A stretch of DNA of 64,000 nucleotides from Arthrobacter sp. NEB 688 (GCF_013201035.1 NZ_CP053707.1:2356001-2420000); one strand, 5' to 3'; counted from the first letter of the stretch, positions 32,209-42,909 are shown. Translations and numbers: made by a program. Notes: generated from the letters alone by a model not told the origin.

Positions 32209-34530
32209 TCAGCCGACCGGGGTGCGCTCGTCCTCGCGCTCGGACGCGAGCGCGTCGTCGCGGCGGCGCCCCGGCAGGCGCAGGAGCGACGCCCACTGGC
32301 GACGGCCCTCGGCGGGCAGGAGCAGCGCCCGCAGCCGGTCGCCGCGCCGGCGCCGACCGACGGCCGCGCGCCAGACGGTGCGCGCGTCCGCGGTGACGTC
32401 GGGCAGCTGCGCGCCGGGCCGGGCGTAGCGCGCCCGCTCGAGGGCGTCGACGACCCGGTCGAGGGCGGCGTCCTCCTCCGGGGTCAGGTACGCGGCGCGG
32501 CCCAGCTGGCCGCTGGCCTGGCGCGGGGTGGCGCCGTCCGTCGGCACGAGGCCGACGTCGCCGAGGCGCAGGAGCAGCGACTGCCACTCGGCCTCGACCC
32601 GCTCGGCGTCGTCGCGGGCGCGTGCGCGGGCCCGCCGTCGCGACCACCACGCCCCCAGCGGCAGGAGGGCGGCGGCGAGGAGCAGGCCGAGGACGACGAG
32701 GACGCTCGTGAGGTGGCGGCTCAGGAGGTCGAGCGGTCCGGTCGTCGAGCCGGTGGTGCCGGTGTCCTGGGGGTCCTCGGCGGTGACGTCGCGCGATGGG
32801 CCGGCCGAGGCGGACGGGCTGCTCGAGGCGCTGGCCGAGGCGGAGGGCGCCGCGCTGCTCGTCGCGTCGGTCCGGTCGCGCGTCCACGTCGGGGGCAGGC
32901 CGCTGCGCACGCCGGGGGTCGGCTCGAAGCGCACCCAGCCGAGCTCGGGGAACCACAGCTCGGGCCAGGCGTGGGCGTCGTTGACGCGCACGACCCGCTC
33001 GCCGCCGTCCGGGGCGCCGGGCAGGAAGCCGACGGCCATCCGGGCGGGGATGCCGCTCTCGCGGGCCATCATGATCATCGCGCTCGAGAACTGGACGCAG
33101 TAGCCGCGCTTGGTCTCCAGGAAGCGCACGAGCGGCTCCTCGGCGGCCGCGCCCTCGGCGGCGTCGTCGGCGAGGTCCTCGGAGTAGGTGAAGTCCGGGC
33201 CGCGCAGGTAGTCCTGGATGCCGGTCGCGACCTCGAGGGGGCTGTCGCCCTCGTCGGTCACCTGCGCGAGCACCTCGCGCACCCGGGACTGCGCCCGCGG
33301 GTCGACGACGAGGTCCTCGGGGTTCGGCGCGGCGTCCGGGACGGTCGCGCCGAACTGCTCCGGCTCCGGCGCGAGCTTCGTGTACTCGACCGTGTACTCG
33401 GGCACGGCCTGGGTGACCTCGACGACGCCGCCGCCGGTGACCTGCCACGTGCCCGGGGCGAAGGGGGCGCCGAGCGGGTTGGCCGGCAGCGCCACCTGCG
33501 GGGGAGCGACGGAGGAGGAGAGCACTTCGATGCGCTCGGTCGTCCGCTTGACGTCGGGGGCGGCGGCCGAGCCCGGCAGCTGCCCGTCCGGCGGGACGTA
33601 GGCGGGGTCGTCGGTGGCGACCCAGCGCCCGCGGCGGTAGGTGTCGAGCAGGCCGACCCGCAGCGGCTCGGGCTCGTCGGCCGAGGTCCGGTAGGTGATG
33701 ACCGGGTCGGTCGAGCGGTCCGCGAGGTCGCGGGCGATGTCGATGCTCGTCGAGAGCCGCACCGCGCCGCCGTTGCCGCCCCCGTCGCCGCGCGCGAGGC
33801 CGTCGGCGATGAACGTCGTCGGCAGGTGCGGCACGAGCGCCGGCACGACGACGGCGGCCGCGAGGGCGAGGGCGCCGACGACCCGCCCGGTCGTGGCGAA
33901 GGAGCCCCCCGGGTCGGCGTCGCGGTGCCCCTCGGCGGCCAGCCCGCCCCAGGCCCGCAGGGTCCGCACCCCCTGGCGCCCGACGAGCGCCAGCCAGAGG
34001 ACGGCCGGCGGCAGGACGTACCAGGCGGCGAGACCGGTGTAGGTGTTGGTCGCCGCGGCGAGGAAGGCGGCGAGCAGCGGGATGCCGGCCAGCGCCGGGT
34101 TGCGGTAGGTGACGGCGATCGCGTCGGTCACGAGCGCGGCGAGGCCGACGAGGAGGCCGATGGCGAGCACCACGCCGCGGTCGGAGGGCGCGGGGGCCGA
34201 GTAGGCGGTGACGGTGCCGTAGGCCTGGTCGAGGAGCAGGCCGAGGGCCGTGCCGGTCTCGGGGGTGGGGACGACGCCGCGCCACAGGTGGCCCTGCCCG
34301 TGCAGGAGGGCGACCGCTTCGGTGAGCACGAGCACCTGCCCGGCGACGACGAGCGGCCGGACCGTGGTGAGGGCCCGCAGGCCCGCGCCGGCCAGCGCGA
34401 CGAGGGCGACGACGACGAGGCTCGGGCGCAGCCAGGCGCCGGCCGGGGCGAAGAGGTCGGTGAGGGGCAGCGTCACCGCCATCGCCGTCAGGGCGACGAG
34501 GAGGGTCTCGAGCGGCTTGGCGCGGGTCAT
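32209..34530 (-). CDS. TgpA-type transglutaminase membrane protein
   Basis: The frame is open upstream, but ATG 34530, overlapping the DUF58 stop by 4 nt (ATGA), gives the expected 773-residue product. Six to seven N-terminal helices (about 8-200) precede an extracytoplasmic transglutaminase-like domain with Cys478 in KRGYCVQFSSAMIMMAR, His in NDAHAWPELWFPELGW and the acid in RFEPTPG. A Ser/Ala/Pro-rich linker, one helix (about 600-620) and a cytosolic DUF4129-like tail follow. With MoxR and DUF58 it forms a conserved three-gene unit thought to act in cell-envelope protein processing. The catalytic residues look complete. The operon runs away from the dcw cluster. Confidence 0.92.
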   Translation of the reverse strand: MTRAKPLETLLVALTAMAVTLPLTDLFAPAGAWLRPSLVVVALVALAGAGLRALTTVRPLVVAGQVLVLTEAVALLHGQGHLWRGVVPTPETGTALGLLLDQAYGTVTAYSAPAPSDRGVVLAIGLLVGLAALVTDAIAVTYRNPALAGIPLLAAFLAAATNTYTGLAAWYVLPPAVLWLALVGRQGVRTLRAWGGLAAEGHRDADPGGSFATTGRVVGALALAAAVVVPALVPHLPTTFIADGLARGDGGGNGGAVRLSTSIDIARDLADRSTDPVITYRTSADEPEPLRVGLLDTYRRGRWVATDDPAYVPPDGQLPGSAAAPDVKRTTERIEVLSSSVAPPQVALPANPLGAPFAPGTWQVTGGGVVEVTQAVPEYTVEYTKLAPEPEQFGATVPDAAPNPEDLVVDPRAQSRVREVLAQVTDEGDSPLEVATGIQDYLRGPDFTYSEDLADDAAEGAAAEEPLVRFLETKRGYCVQFSSAMIMMARESGIPARMAVGFLPGAPDGGERVVRVNDAHAWPELWFPELGWVRFEPTPGVRSGLPPTWTRDRTDATSSAAPSASASASSSPSASAGPSRDVTAEDPQDTGTTGSTTGPLDLLSRHLTSVLVVLGLLLAAALLPLGAWWSRRRARARARDDAERVEAEWQSLLLRLGDVGLVPTDGATPRQASGQLGRAAYLTPEEDAALDRVVDALERARYARPGAQLPDVTADARTVWRAAVGRRRRGDRLRALLLPAEGRRQWASLLRLPGRRRDDALASEREDERTPVG

Positions 34531-35786
34531 CGGGCCCCAGCCAGGGTGCTCGAGACGACGCCGCTCCAGGCCTCGGCGGGCCCCGTCCCGGCGTCCGCGG
34601 GCGCGCAGAGCCAGCCGGAGGCCCGGAGGGTGGCGACCGTCGCGGCCGCGGCGCCCTCGGGGTGCTCGCCGCCGGGGGAGCGGCCGAAGCGGGTCGGGTC
34701 GACGACGAGGGCGACACCGGTCGAGCCGGGCTGGCGCAGCGCCGCGAGGGTGTGGGCGTCGTCGTCCGAGAGCGGACCCCCGACGTAGACGACGAGCCCG
34801 CCCTGCCCGGTGAGGCCGCTCGCCGCGTGCAGCAGCGCGCGCGTCGCGTCCTCGGGCCCCGGCTCGACGCGGGCGAGCGCGTCGAGACCGCCGTCGACGG
34901 AGTCGTCGTGGCGGACCCCGGTGTCGTCGCCGGTGTCGGAGGTCAGCAGGTGGACGGCGTGGGCGCCGTCGACGAGGTGGACGAGGACGGACGCGGTGAG
35001 CGTGACCGCCCACTCGAGGGACCCCGAGCGACCGGATCCGCCGTGCCCCACGGCGCGGGAGTCCAGGAGGAGCACCGCGCGCCGCTTGGCCGGACGGTCC
35101 TCCTGACGGACCATCAGCTCGCCGGTCCGGGCGGTCGCGGGCCAGTGGATCCGCCGCAGGTCGTCACCGTCGCGGTACTCGCGGATGGTCTGGTCGTCCT
35201 CACCGTGCAGGGCGACCATGTGGGGGATCGAGCCCTCGCTGCCGATGCCGCGCCCGAGCGAGCGCCCGGCGCTCAGGGGCAGCACGCGGGGGAGCACGAC
35301 GACCTCGGCGTGGCCGCTGACGGCGGCGGTGCGCAGGGTGAGGCCGAAGGGGTCGCGCACCCGCACCCGCAGCGGGCCGAGGTGGTGCACGCCGCGGGTG
35401 TGCGACCGGACGCTGTACTGGACCTCCTGGGTCGTGCCGCCGCGCATCGCGGCGACGACGAAGCGCGGCCGGTCGCCGAGCGCGTAGTCGATGCCCTCCT
35501 CGGCCATGAGCACCGGGGTGGGGGAGGCCTCGAGGTTGCGCACGCGCAGCGTGACGACCGAGCGCTGGTCGATGGAGACGCGGGCGGGCTCGACCGTGCG
35601 GCTGACGTCGAGCCGCAGCCCGTGGCGCCGCACGAGGACGAGCGAGCCGGCGGTCAGCGCGAGGAGCAGCACGCCGATGCGCGTCACGTCGTGCTGGCCG
35701 AGCAGCACGCCGGCGGCCACGAGCACGATGCCGCACCCGAGGAAGGAGGCTCCCCGGGTGGTGAGGGTGCGCCGCAGGAGGTCCAC
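34527..35786 (-). CDS. DUF58 domain protein
   Basis: GTG 35786 lies 2 nt after the moxR stop. The 419-residue protein has two N-terminal hydrophobic helices (about 12-50) and the DUF58 block with IREYRDGDDLRRIHWPATAR followed by TGELMVRQEDRP, its signature. A VWA-like fold (VLLLDSR) follows. Its stop overlaps the transglutaminase start. DUF58 proteins are encoded with MoxR ATPases and are presumed partners or substrates in envelope assembly. The gene order moxR, DUF58, TgpA here is the standard one. Confidence 0.92.
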   Translation of the reverse strand: MDLLRRTLTTRGASFLGCGIVLVAAGVLLGQHDVTRIGVLLLALTAGSLVLVRRHGLRLDVSRTVEPARVSIDQRSVVTLRVRNLEASPTPVLMAEEGIDYALGDRPRFVVAAMRGGTTQEVQYSVRSHTRGVHHLGPLRVRVRDPFGLTLRTAAVSGHAEVVVLPRVLPLSAGRSLGRGIGSEGSIPHMVALHGEDDQTIREYRDGDDLRRIHWPATARTGELMVRQEDRPAKRRAVLLLDSRAVGHGGSGRSGSLEWAVTLTASVLVHLVDGAHAVHLLTSDTGDDTGVRHDDSVDGGLDALARVEPGPEDATRALLHAASGLTGQGGLVVYVGGPLSDDDAHTLAALRQPGSTGVALVVDPTRFGRSPGGEHPEGAAAATVATLRASGWLCAPADAGTGPAEAWSGVVSSTLAGAR

Positions 35787-35788
35787 GG

Positions 35789-36793
<1,005 letters not shown>

Positions 36794-36923
36794 GCCGGTG
36801 GTCCTCTCGTCGGCTCCTGCTGAGTGCGTCCAACGACCGAGGGCCGCCGGTGGTGCCCTCATCGTGCAACAGGGCGGGCGCCGGGGGACGGGTTCGCGCA
36901 CGCCGGGTGCCCGGCCGTCTCGT

Positions 36924-36987
36924 CCCCACCGTCCTCCACCCGGCCTCCCCACCGCCCTCCACCGGCAGGCCTCCACCGCCCCCCACC
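36924..36987 (-). promoter_or_regulatory. Array of six MraZ-like boxes facing moxR
   Basis: On the minus strand this reads as GGTGGGG or GGTGGAG heptamers at 36924, 36934, 36947, 36957, 36971 and 36981. They form three pairs, each with exact 10-bp spacing, with pair starts 23-24 bp apart. The core GTGG[AG]G matches the boxes at the mraZ promoter. A further pair on this strand lies at 37062 and 37072. MraZ binding here is inferred from this match. Confidence 0.5.
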
Positions 36988-37136
36988 GTGCGGCTCGGCG
37001 GGCTCCCGAGGGGGAGGACACCGCCGGTCCGACCGTGCTCACGCTCCGGTTGCGGAATCTTCCCCACTTCGCTCCACCGCCTCTGACCTGTGACTTTATG
37101 AAGATCGGCCGTTCGGACGGCCCGAATGACCGCCCA

Positions 37137-37164
37137 GGTGGAGCATTGGTGGAGTAAAGTGGAG
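37137..37164 (+). promoter_or_regulatory. MraZ operator upstream of mraZ
   Basis: Three direct GTGGAG repeats start at 37138, 37149 and 37159 (spacing 11 and 10 bp). MraZ is known to bind G-rich direct repeats with about 10-bp periodicity upstream of its own gene. A -10-like TAAAGT (37155-37160) lies between the second and third box, so bound MraZ would block the promoter. Confidence 0.75.
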
Positions 37165-37208
37165 GAACACGGAGGGAGAGGGAGCCCCCGTCGGGTCGAG
37201 GAGGTGGC

Positions 37209-37655
37209 GTGGTGGACGAGTTCCTCGGTACCCACACGCCCAAGCTCGACGAGAAGGGCCGGCTCTTCCTCCCGGCCCGCTTCCGCGGCGCCCTCGCCGA
37301 CGGCCTCGTCGTGACCCGCGGCCAGGAGGGTTGCCTCTACGTCTTCCCGACGAGCGAGTTCCACCGGATCTCGCAGGAGATGCAGTCGGTCTCCGGCTCG
37401 GCCAAGGGTGTGCGCGACTTCATCCGCGTCTTCCGCGCCAGCGCCCACCCCGACACCCCGGACAAGCAGGGCCGCGTCACCGTCCCGGCCGCCCTGCGCA
37501 CCTACGCCGGGCTCGACAAGGACTGCACGGTCATCGGCAACGGCTCCCGCCTCGAGGTCTGGGACACCTCCCGCTGGGAGGCCTACCTCGAGGCCGTCAT
37601 GCCCGCCTACTCCGACTACTCCGCCGGCACCGAGGAGGTCGTCCCGGGCCTGTAG
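37209..37655 (+). CDS. mraZ: Transcriptional regulator MraZ
   Basis: This 148-residue protein has the two SpoVT/AbrB-like halves of Mra[21 protein letters not shown] at the N-terminus and [20 protein letters not shown] in the middle, each with the conserved DxKGR/DKQGR turn. MraZ forms a ring and represses the dcw operon promoter. GTG 37209 and GTG 37212 are both possible starts; GAGGAGGTGG upstream is the ribosome site. It is the first gene of the division cluster and is preceded by the repeats it should bind. Confidence 0.96.
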   Translation: MVDEFLGTHTPKLDEKGRLFLPARFRGALADGLVVTRGQEGCLYVFPTSEFHRISQEMQSVSGSAKGVRDFIRVFRASAHPDTPDKQGRVTVPAALRTYAGLDKDCTVIGNGSRLEVWDTSRWEAYLEAVMPAYSDYSAGTEEVVPGL

Positions 37656-37840
37656 AGACCACCGCGACCCCCGACCGACCACGCACCCCCCACCCGCAGC
37701 CCGACCCGACCGCCGGCCTCCAGCCGACCCGACACCCGACGCGACTTCCCCCGCGCCGGGCGCGGATCGGATGGGGACCAGCCGCCGGGTCGACGCGCAC
37801 CACGACCCGCCCCGCCCAGCGAGACCCGCGAAGGAGTGAG

Positions 37841-38821
37841 ATGACCAGCAGCCGAGGCGACGCCGGCGCCCGCCACGTCCCCGTGCTCCTCGAGCGCTGC
37901 GTCGACCTCCTCGAGCCCGCGCTCCGGCGCCCGGGCGCGGTCTGCGTCGACGCCACGCTCGGCATGGGCGGGCACACCGAGGCGATCCTCACCCGCTGCC
38001 CGCAGGCCCGGGTCGTCGGCCTCGACCGCGACCCCGAGGCCATCGCCCTGGCCACCGAGCGGCTCGCGCCCTTCGGCGACCGCTTCACCGCCGTGCACGC
38101 CGTCTACGACGACGTCGCGGAGGTCCTCGCCGAGCACGCCGACGGCGCCGCCGACGGGCTGCTCTTCGACCTCGGCGTCTCCTCCTTCCAGCTCGACGAG
38201 GCCGACCGCGGCTTCGCCTACCGGCACGACGCGCCGCTGGACATGCGGATGGACCAGACGCGGGGGATGACCGCCGCCGACGTCCTCAACACCTACGGCC
38301 ACGGCGACCTCGCGCGGGTCCTCAAGACCTACGGCGAGGAGCGCTTCGCCGGCCGGATCGCCTCGGCGATCCTGCGCGAGCGCGAGAAGGAGCCCTTCAC
38401 GACCTCCGCCCGGCTCGTCGAGGTCCTGCGGGCCGCGGTGCCGGCGGCCTCGCAGCGCACCGGCGGCCACCCGGCCAAGCGCACCTTCCAGGCGCTGCGC
38501 ATCGAGGTCAACGCCGAGCTCGAGGTGTGGGAGCGGGCGGTCCGCGCCGGCATCGGGGTGCTCGCCCCCGGCGGCCGGATCGTCGTCGAGTCCTACCACT
38601 CGCTCGAGGACCGCATCACGAAGCAGGCCTTCGCGGAGGGCGCGCGCAGCCGCACCCCCGCCGGGATGCCCGTCGAGCTGCCCGAGCACGCCGCCTACCT
38701 GCGCCTGCTGACCCGGGGCGCGGAGACCGCCTCCGACGCCGAGCTGCAGTCCAACCCCCGATCCGCCTCGGTCCGCCTCCGGGCCGCAGAACGCCTCTCC
38801 CCGAACGGAGCCCCCGCATGA
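37841..38821 (+). CDS. rsmH: 16S rRNA (cytosine-1402-N4) methyltransferase
   Basis: The 326-residue protein has the SAM-binding segment [16 protein letters not shown] (about 36-51), [12 protein letters not shown], the family block [19 protein letters not shown] and [16 protein letters not shown] near the C-terminus. It methylates C1402 of 16S rRNA in the ribosomal P-site. ATG 37841 has AAGGAG upstream. The 185-nt gap after mraZ is a C-rich stretch without features. Its stop overlaps the ftsL start by 4 nt (ATGA). Confidence 0.96.
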   Translation: MTSSRGDAGARHVPVLLERCVDLLEPALRRPGAVCVDATLGMGGHTEAILTRCPQARVVGLDRDPEAIALATERLAPFGDRFTAVHAVYDDVAEVLAEHADGAADGLLFDLGVSSFQLDEADRGFAYRHDAPLDMRMDQTRGMTAADVLNTYGHGDLARVLKTYGEERFAGRIASAILREREKEPFTTSARLVEVLRAAVPAASQRTGGHPAKRTFQALRIEVNAELEVWERAVRAGIGVLAPGGRIVVESYHSLEDRITKQAFAEGARSRTPAGMPVELPEHAAYLRLLTRGAETASDAELQSNPRSASVRLRAAERLSPNGAPA

Positions 38822-39294
38822 GCCAGCAGGCAACGGCCCGCACCCAGGTCCGCCCGGTCCCTCGGCGGGCGAGCGCGCCGGCCCCGCGGCGACTGCGGGT
38901 CGTGGCGCCTCCGGTCGCGGCCGGCAGCGGTGTCTTCCTCGCGGCGTGCATCTCCCTCGTCGTCGCGGGGTTCGTCGGCGTGCTCCTCCTCAACACGGCG
39001 ATGGCCAAGGGCTCGTTCACGATGCGCGACCTCCAGCAGCGCTCCGACGCGCTCGCCGACAACCAGGACGACCTGCGCCACGCGCTCGACGCGGTGTCGG
39101 GCCCGGGGCCGCTCGCCCGCGAGGCCCGCTCGCTCGGGATGGTGCCCGCCGAGTCGCCGGCCTTCCTGCGCCTGAGCGACGGCAAGGTCGTCGGCGTGGC
39201 GCGGAAGGCGACCAAGGACGAGACGTTTAGCGTGGTGACCGAGTCGTCCTCGGGCGCCCGGCCCTCGGCGTCCTCGACCCCCACCAGCCGCTGA
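38818..39294 (+). CDS. ftsL: Cell division protein FtsL
   Basis: Position between rsmH and ftsI, 158 residues, a basic N-terminus, one membrane helix (about 38-60, [20 protein letters not shown]) and a short extracytoplasmic coiled segment ([20 protein letters not shown]) identify FtsL/MraZ-cluster septum protein. The C-terminal tail is Ser/Pro-rich. Sequence conservation of FtsL is low, so the assignment relies on topology and context. It bridges FtsQ and the FtsW-FtsI synthase. Translation is coupled to rsmH by ATGA. Confidence 0.85.
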   Translation: MSQQATARTQVRPVPRRASAPAPRRLRVVAPPVAAGSGVFLAACISLVVAGFVGVLLLNTAMAKGSFTMRDLQQRSDALADNQDDLRHALDAVSGPGPLAREARSLGMVPAESPAFLRLSDGKVVGVARKATKDETFSVVTESSSGARPSASSTPTSR

Positions 39295-39317
39295 CGACCC
39301 GCGAGGACCCGCCTCTC

Positions 39318-41357
39318 GTGACTCCGCCGAAGACCCCTCCGCCCGCCGCCCGGCCCCGCCGCGCGCCCGCCCGGCCGGCGGCCCGCCAGGGCTCCCGCCC
39401 CGCGCCGCGCCAGGGCGCGCGACCCGCGCCCCGCCAGGGTGAGAAGCCCCGACCGGCGCCCCGCCGTCCCTCCGGCGTCTCCGGCGGGGGAGGGCGACGT
39501 CCCCCGACCCGCCGCACGACGCCCGACCCGGGCCCGAGCACGCGCCGGCGGATGCGGGCCCTCACGGTCGCGACGATCTTCGTCCTGTCGGTCTTCGGCG
39601 CCCAGCTCGTGCGCATCCAGGGCCTGGACGCCCGCGCGGTCGCGGCCGAGGCCGAGAGCAAGCGCGTCACCGCGCAGATCATCCCCGCGATGCGCGGGCA
39701 GATCCTCGCCTCCGACGGCACCGTCCTCGCCTCGAGCGTCGTCCGGGAGGTCGTCACCGTCGACCAGACCGTCGTGTGCACCTACGGCACGAAGAAGAAC
39801 GTCTGCGACCCCGCGACGGCGGGGGAGGCGGTCCAGCGCGCGGCCGAGCAGCTCGCGCCGCTCCTCGGCACGCCGGTGAGCGAGCTCGTGACGCAGCTGA
39901 CCGGCACGAGCCGCTACCGCATCCTCAGCAAGGACGTCAGCCCGCTCAGCTGGAACAAGATCTCCCAGCTCGGCATCCCCGGGATCCTGCGCGACCGCCG
40001 CGAGACCCGCTCCGAGCGCACCTACCCGCAGGGCACGACGACCGCCGCGCTCGTCGGCTACGTCACCGACGACGGCACCCCCGGCGGTGGCGTCGAGCTC
40101 ATGGTCGACAAGGACCTCGAGGGCACCCCCGGCAAGACGACCTACGAGCAGGGCCGCGACGGCACCGCCATCCCGGCCGCCGCGTCGAGCACCACCCCGG
40201 CCGTCGACGGCCGCGACGTGCACCTGACCGTCAACTCCTCCCTCCAGTGGTACGCGCAGAACGCCCTCGCGCAGCGGATCAAGGAGACCAAGGCCACCGC
40301 CGGCACCGTCGTCATCATGGACGCGCGCAGCGGCGACCTCCTGAGCGTCGCGTCCTACCCGACGTTCGACCCCGACACCGACGTGGGCAAGAAGGGCGCG
40401 CAGCTGGACAACAAGGCGTTCTCGGACGTCTTCGAGCCCGGCTCGACCGCGAAGATCATGACGATGGCCGCGGCCCTCGAGGAGAAGACGGTCACGCCGT
40501 CGACGCCGGTCGTCATCCCCAACCGTCTGCCCCGCTTCGACCAGCGCTTCAAGGACTCCCACGAGCACCCGACGCAGTACCGGACGGTCGCGGGCACCCT
40601 GGCGGAGTCGAGCAACATCGGGACGATCCTCGTGTCCGAGACGCTCAAGCCGTCGACGCTGGAGCGCTACTTCCACAAGTTCGGCCTGGGCTCGCGCTCG
40701 GGCGTCGGGTACCCCGGCGAGTCCGCCGGCCTCCTGCCGAAGTCCTCGACGTGGAGCGGCACGCAGCGCGCGACCGTCGCCTTCGGCCAGGGCATCTCGG
40801 TGACCGCCATCCAGGCCGCGTCGGTGTTCCAGACCATCGCCAACGGCGGGGTGCGCGTCGCGCCGCGCCTCGTCGACAGCGTGACCGAGGCGGACGGCAC
40901 GACGACGACGATGCCGGACGCCAAGGGCACGCGGGTCGTCTCGCAGAAGACGGCGGACGACGTGAGCAAGATGCTCGAGGGCGTCGTCAGCCCCGACGGC
41001 ACCGCCGAGGAGGCGACCATCCCGGGCTACCGGATCGCCGGGAAGACGGGCACCGCCGAGTTCTACGACGACAAGGTCGGCAAGTACCGCGGCAAGACCG
41101 CGAGCTTCATCGGCTACGCGCCGGCCGACGACCCGCAGGTCGTCGTCGCCGTCATCGTCCAGAAGCCGACCTACCCCTTCTTCGGCGGCTACGTCGCGGG
41201 GCCGGTCTTCAAGGACGTCATGACCTACGCCCTCCAGGAGCTGAAGATCCCCCCGACGGGCCGCAAGGCGCAGCACCTGACCCTCGAGGTGGACCCGAAG
41301 GAGGCGCTGTCGGACCCCGACGTGCTGCGTGACGGCAAGTCCCAGCCGAAGCGGTAG
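39318..41357 (+). CDS. ftsI: Septal peptidoglycan transpeptidase FtsI (PBP3/PbpB)
   Basis: GTG 39318 starts a 679-residue class-B penicillin-binding protein. A cytosolic Pro/Arg-rich extension of about 78 residues contains three PAPRQG-like repeats, then comes the membrane anchor (about 80-100). The PBP dimer region (MRGQILASDGTVLASS) leads to the transpeptidase domain with SXXK at Ser376-Lys379 (EPGSTAKIM), SSN (AESSNIGT) and KTG at 576-578 (IAGKTGTAEF). It crosslinks septal peptidoglycan with FtsW. The stop codon TAG (41355) is the first half of a -10-like hexamer before murE. Confidence 0.97.
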   Translation: MTPPKTPPPAARPRRAPARPAARQGSRPAPRQGARPAPRQGEKPRPAPRRPSGVSGGGGRRPPTRRTTPDPGPSTRRRMRALTVATIFVLSVFGAQLVRIQGLDARAVAAEAESKRVTAQIIPAMRGQILASDGTVLASSVVREVVTVDQTVVCTYGTKKNVCDPATAGEAVQRAAEQLAPLLGTPVSELVTQLTGTSRYRILSKDVSPLSWNKISQLGIPGILRDRRETRSERTYPQGTTTAALVGYVTDDGTPGGGVELMVDKDLEGTPGKTTYEQGRDGTAIPAAASSTTPAVDGRDVHLTVNSSLQWYAQNALAQRIKETKATAGTVVIMDARSGDLLSVASYPTFDPDTDVGKKGAQLDNKAFSDVFEPGSTAKIMTMAAALEEKTVTPSTPVVIPNRLPRFDQRFKDSHEHPTQYRTVAGTLAESSNIGTILVSETLKPSTLERYFHKFGLGSRSGVGYPGESAGLLPKSSTWSGTQRATVAFGQGISVTAIQAASVFQTIANGGVRVAPRLVDSVTEADGTTTTMPDAKGTRVVSQKTADDVSKMLEGVVSPDGTAEEATIPGYRIAGKTGTAEFYDDKVGKYRGKTASFIGYAPADDPQVVVAVIVQKPTYPFFGGYVAGPVFKDVMTYALQELKIPPTGRKAQHLTLEVDPKEALSDPDVLRDGKSQPKR

Positions 41358-41360
41358 GGT
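41355..41360 (+). promoter_or_regulatory. -10-like TAGGGT overlapping the ftsI stop
   Basis: TAGGGT uses the ftsI stop TAG as its first three bases and ends 7 nt before ATG 41368 of murE. It could start a leaderless murE message inside the cluster. No -35 is visible. Confidence 0.35.
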
Positions 41361-41367
41361 CGTCCGG

Positions 41368-42909
41368 ATGCTTTCCCCCCGGCCGTCCTCGCCGCGCCGT
41401 ACCCCGCTCCACGAGCTCGCCACCCTCGTCGGTGCGCCGGCGCCCACCTCCGACCCCGTCGTCACGGGGGTCACCCTCGACTCGCGCGCCGTGCGGCCGG
41501 GGGACCTCTACGCGGCCCTGCCCGGCTCGCGCGCCCACGGCGCCGACTTCGGCCCGCAGGTCGCCGCGGCGGGCGCGGTCGCCGTCCTCACCGACGACGC
41601 GGGGCGCGAGCGGCTGGCCGCGGCGGGCGTCGACCTCCCGGTCGTGCTCGTGCCCGAGCCGCGCGCCGTCCTCGGCACCCTCGCGGCCCGGGCCTACGGC
41701 ACCGAGGACCTGGCGCTGCGCCTCGTCGGCATCACCGGCACCAACGGCAAGACGACGACCGCGTACCTCGTGCACTCGGCGCTCACCGCGCTCGGGCACG
41801 AGGTCGGGCTCATCGGCACGGTCGAGACGCGCATCGGCGACGAGCGGGTCGGCAGCGTCCGCACCACCCCGGAGGCGCCCGACCTCCACGCCCTCCTCGC
41901 GGTGATGGCCGAGCGCGGCCTCGACACCTGCGTCATGGAGGTGAGCAGCCATGCCCTCGCCCAGCACCGGGTCGACGGCGTCGTCTACGACGTGGCGCTC
42001 TTCACCAACCTCAGCCAGGACCACCTCGACTTCCACCACGACATGGACGACTACTTCGCCGCCAAGGCGTCGCTTTTCACCCCCGAGCGCTCGCGTCGCG
42101 CGCTCGTCTGCGTCGACGACGCCTGGGGCGCACGGCTGCTCGCCGAGGCGGGCGTGCCCGCCCAGTCGCTGGCGACCGGCTCCGGCGCCGACTGGACCGT
42201 CCACCCCGACGCGGGCGACCCGGCGTCCTTCCGGCTCACCGGCCCCGACGGCGTCGACCTCGCCCTGCGCTCCGCACTGCCCGGCGACTTCAACGTGACC
42301 AACACGGCGATGGCCGCGGCCGCCCTCGTCCTCGCGGGCGAGGCCCCCGAGCGCGCCGGCGAGGCCGTCCTCGCCGACCCCCACGTGCCCGGCCGGATGG
42401 AGCGCGTCTCCCTCGACGGCGCCGCCGACCTGCCGCGCGCGGTCGTCGACTACGCCCACACCCCCGACGCCATCGCCGCCGCGCTGCGGGCCCTGCGCCC
42501 GACGACCCCGGGGACCCTCGTCTGCGTCACCGGCGCCGGCGGCGACCGCGACCGCGACAAGCGCCACGCGATGGGCGCCGCCGCCGCGCAGGCCGCCGAC
42601 CTCGTCGTCGTCACCGACGACAACCCGCGCTCGGAGGACCCGGCGGCGATCCGCGCCGCGGTGCTCGAGGGCGTCGAGGCCGTGCGCGGGCAGGGGCGCG
42701 AGGTCCGCGTCGTCGAGGTCGGGGACCGCCGGCGGGCCATCCGCGAGGCCGTCGCCGCCGTCGCCGCCGAGGGCGGGGCCGCGACCGTGGCCGTCGTCGG
42801 CAAGGGTCACGAGACCGGCCAGGACGTCGGGGGAGAGGTCCACCCCTTCGACGACCGCGACGAGCTGCGCGAGGCGCTGCGCCTGGCCGCACCGGTGGTG
42901 GCGCCGTGA
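41368..42909 (+). CDS. murE: UDP-MurNAc-tripeptide synthetase MurE
   Basis: Starting at ATG 41368 gives 513 residues; a longer frame begins inside ftsI and is unlikely. The Mur-ligase ATP loop [15 protein letters not shown] (about 123-137) and carbamylated-lysine region are present. The recognition loop reads DNPR at 418-421 within [10 protein letters not shown], the marker of meso-diaminopimelate-adding enzymes, so an A1-gamma type wall with meso-DAP is predicted. It joins the third amino acid to UDP-MurNAc-L-Ala-D-Glu. The stop overlaps murF by 4 nt (GTGA). Confidence 0.96.
   Translation: MLSPRPSSPRRTPLHELATLVGAPAPTSDPVVTGVTLDSRAVRPGDLYAALPGSRAHGADFGPQVAAAGAVAVLTDDAGRERLAAAGVDLPVVLVPEPRAVLGTLAARAYGTEDLALRLVGITGTNGKTTTAYLVHSALTALGHEVGLIGTVETRIGDERVGSVRTTPEAPDLHALLAVMAERGLDTCVMEVSSHALAQHRVDGVVYDVALFTNLSQDHLDFHHDMDDYFAAKASLFTPERSRRALVCVDDAWGARLLAEAGVPAQSLATGSGADWTVHPDAGDPASFRLTGPDGVDLALRSALPGDFNVTNTAMAAAALVLAGEAPERAGEAVLADPHVPGRMERVSLDGAADLPRAVVDYAHTPDAIAAALRALRPTTPGTLVCVTGAGGDRDRDKRHAMGAAAAQAADLVVVTDDNPRSEDPAAIRAAVLEGVEAVRGQGREVRVVEVGDRRRAIREAVAAVAAEGGAATVAVVGKGHETGQDVGGEVHPFDDRDELREALRLAAPVVAP

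Larger units (their letters stand above)
36794..37208. other. Divergent moxR-mraZ intergenic region
   Basis: The 415-bp gap has no gene. Its middle (36924-36987) is C-rich on the top strand and holds phased heptamers. The section 37021-37134 is less GC-rich (TGTGACTTTATGAAGATCGG at about 37089). The last 70 nt hold the mraZ control boxes and a purine-rich leader. A moxR promoter probably lies in the left third, but no clear hexamers are seen there. Confidence 0.8.

Noticed and set aside
36807-37157. Small plus-strand ORFs in the moxR-mraZ gap as a possible gene
   Set aside because: They have no ribosome site or motif, and their Pro/Arg/Ser-rich translation reflects the C-rich repeats.
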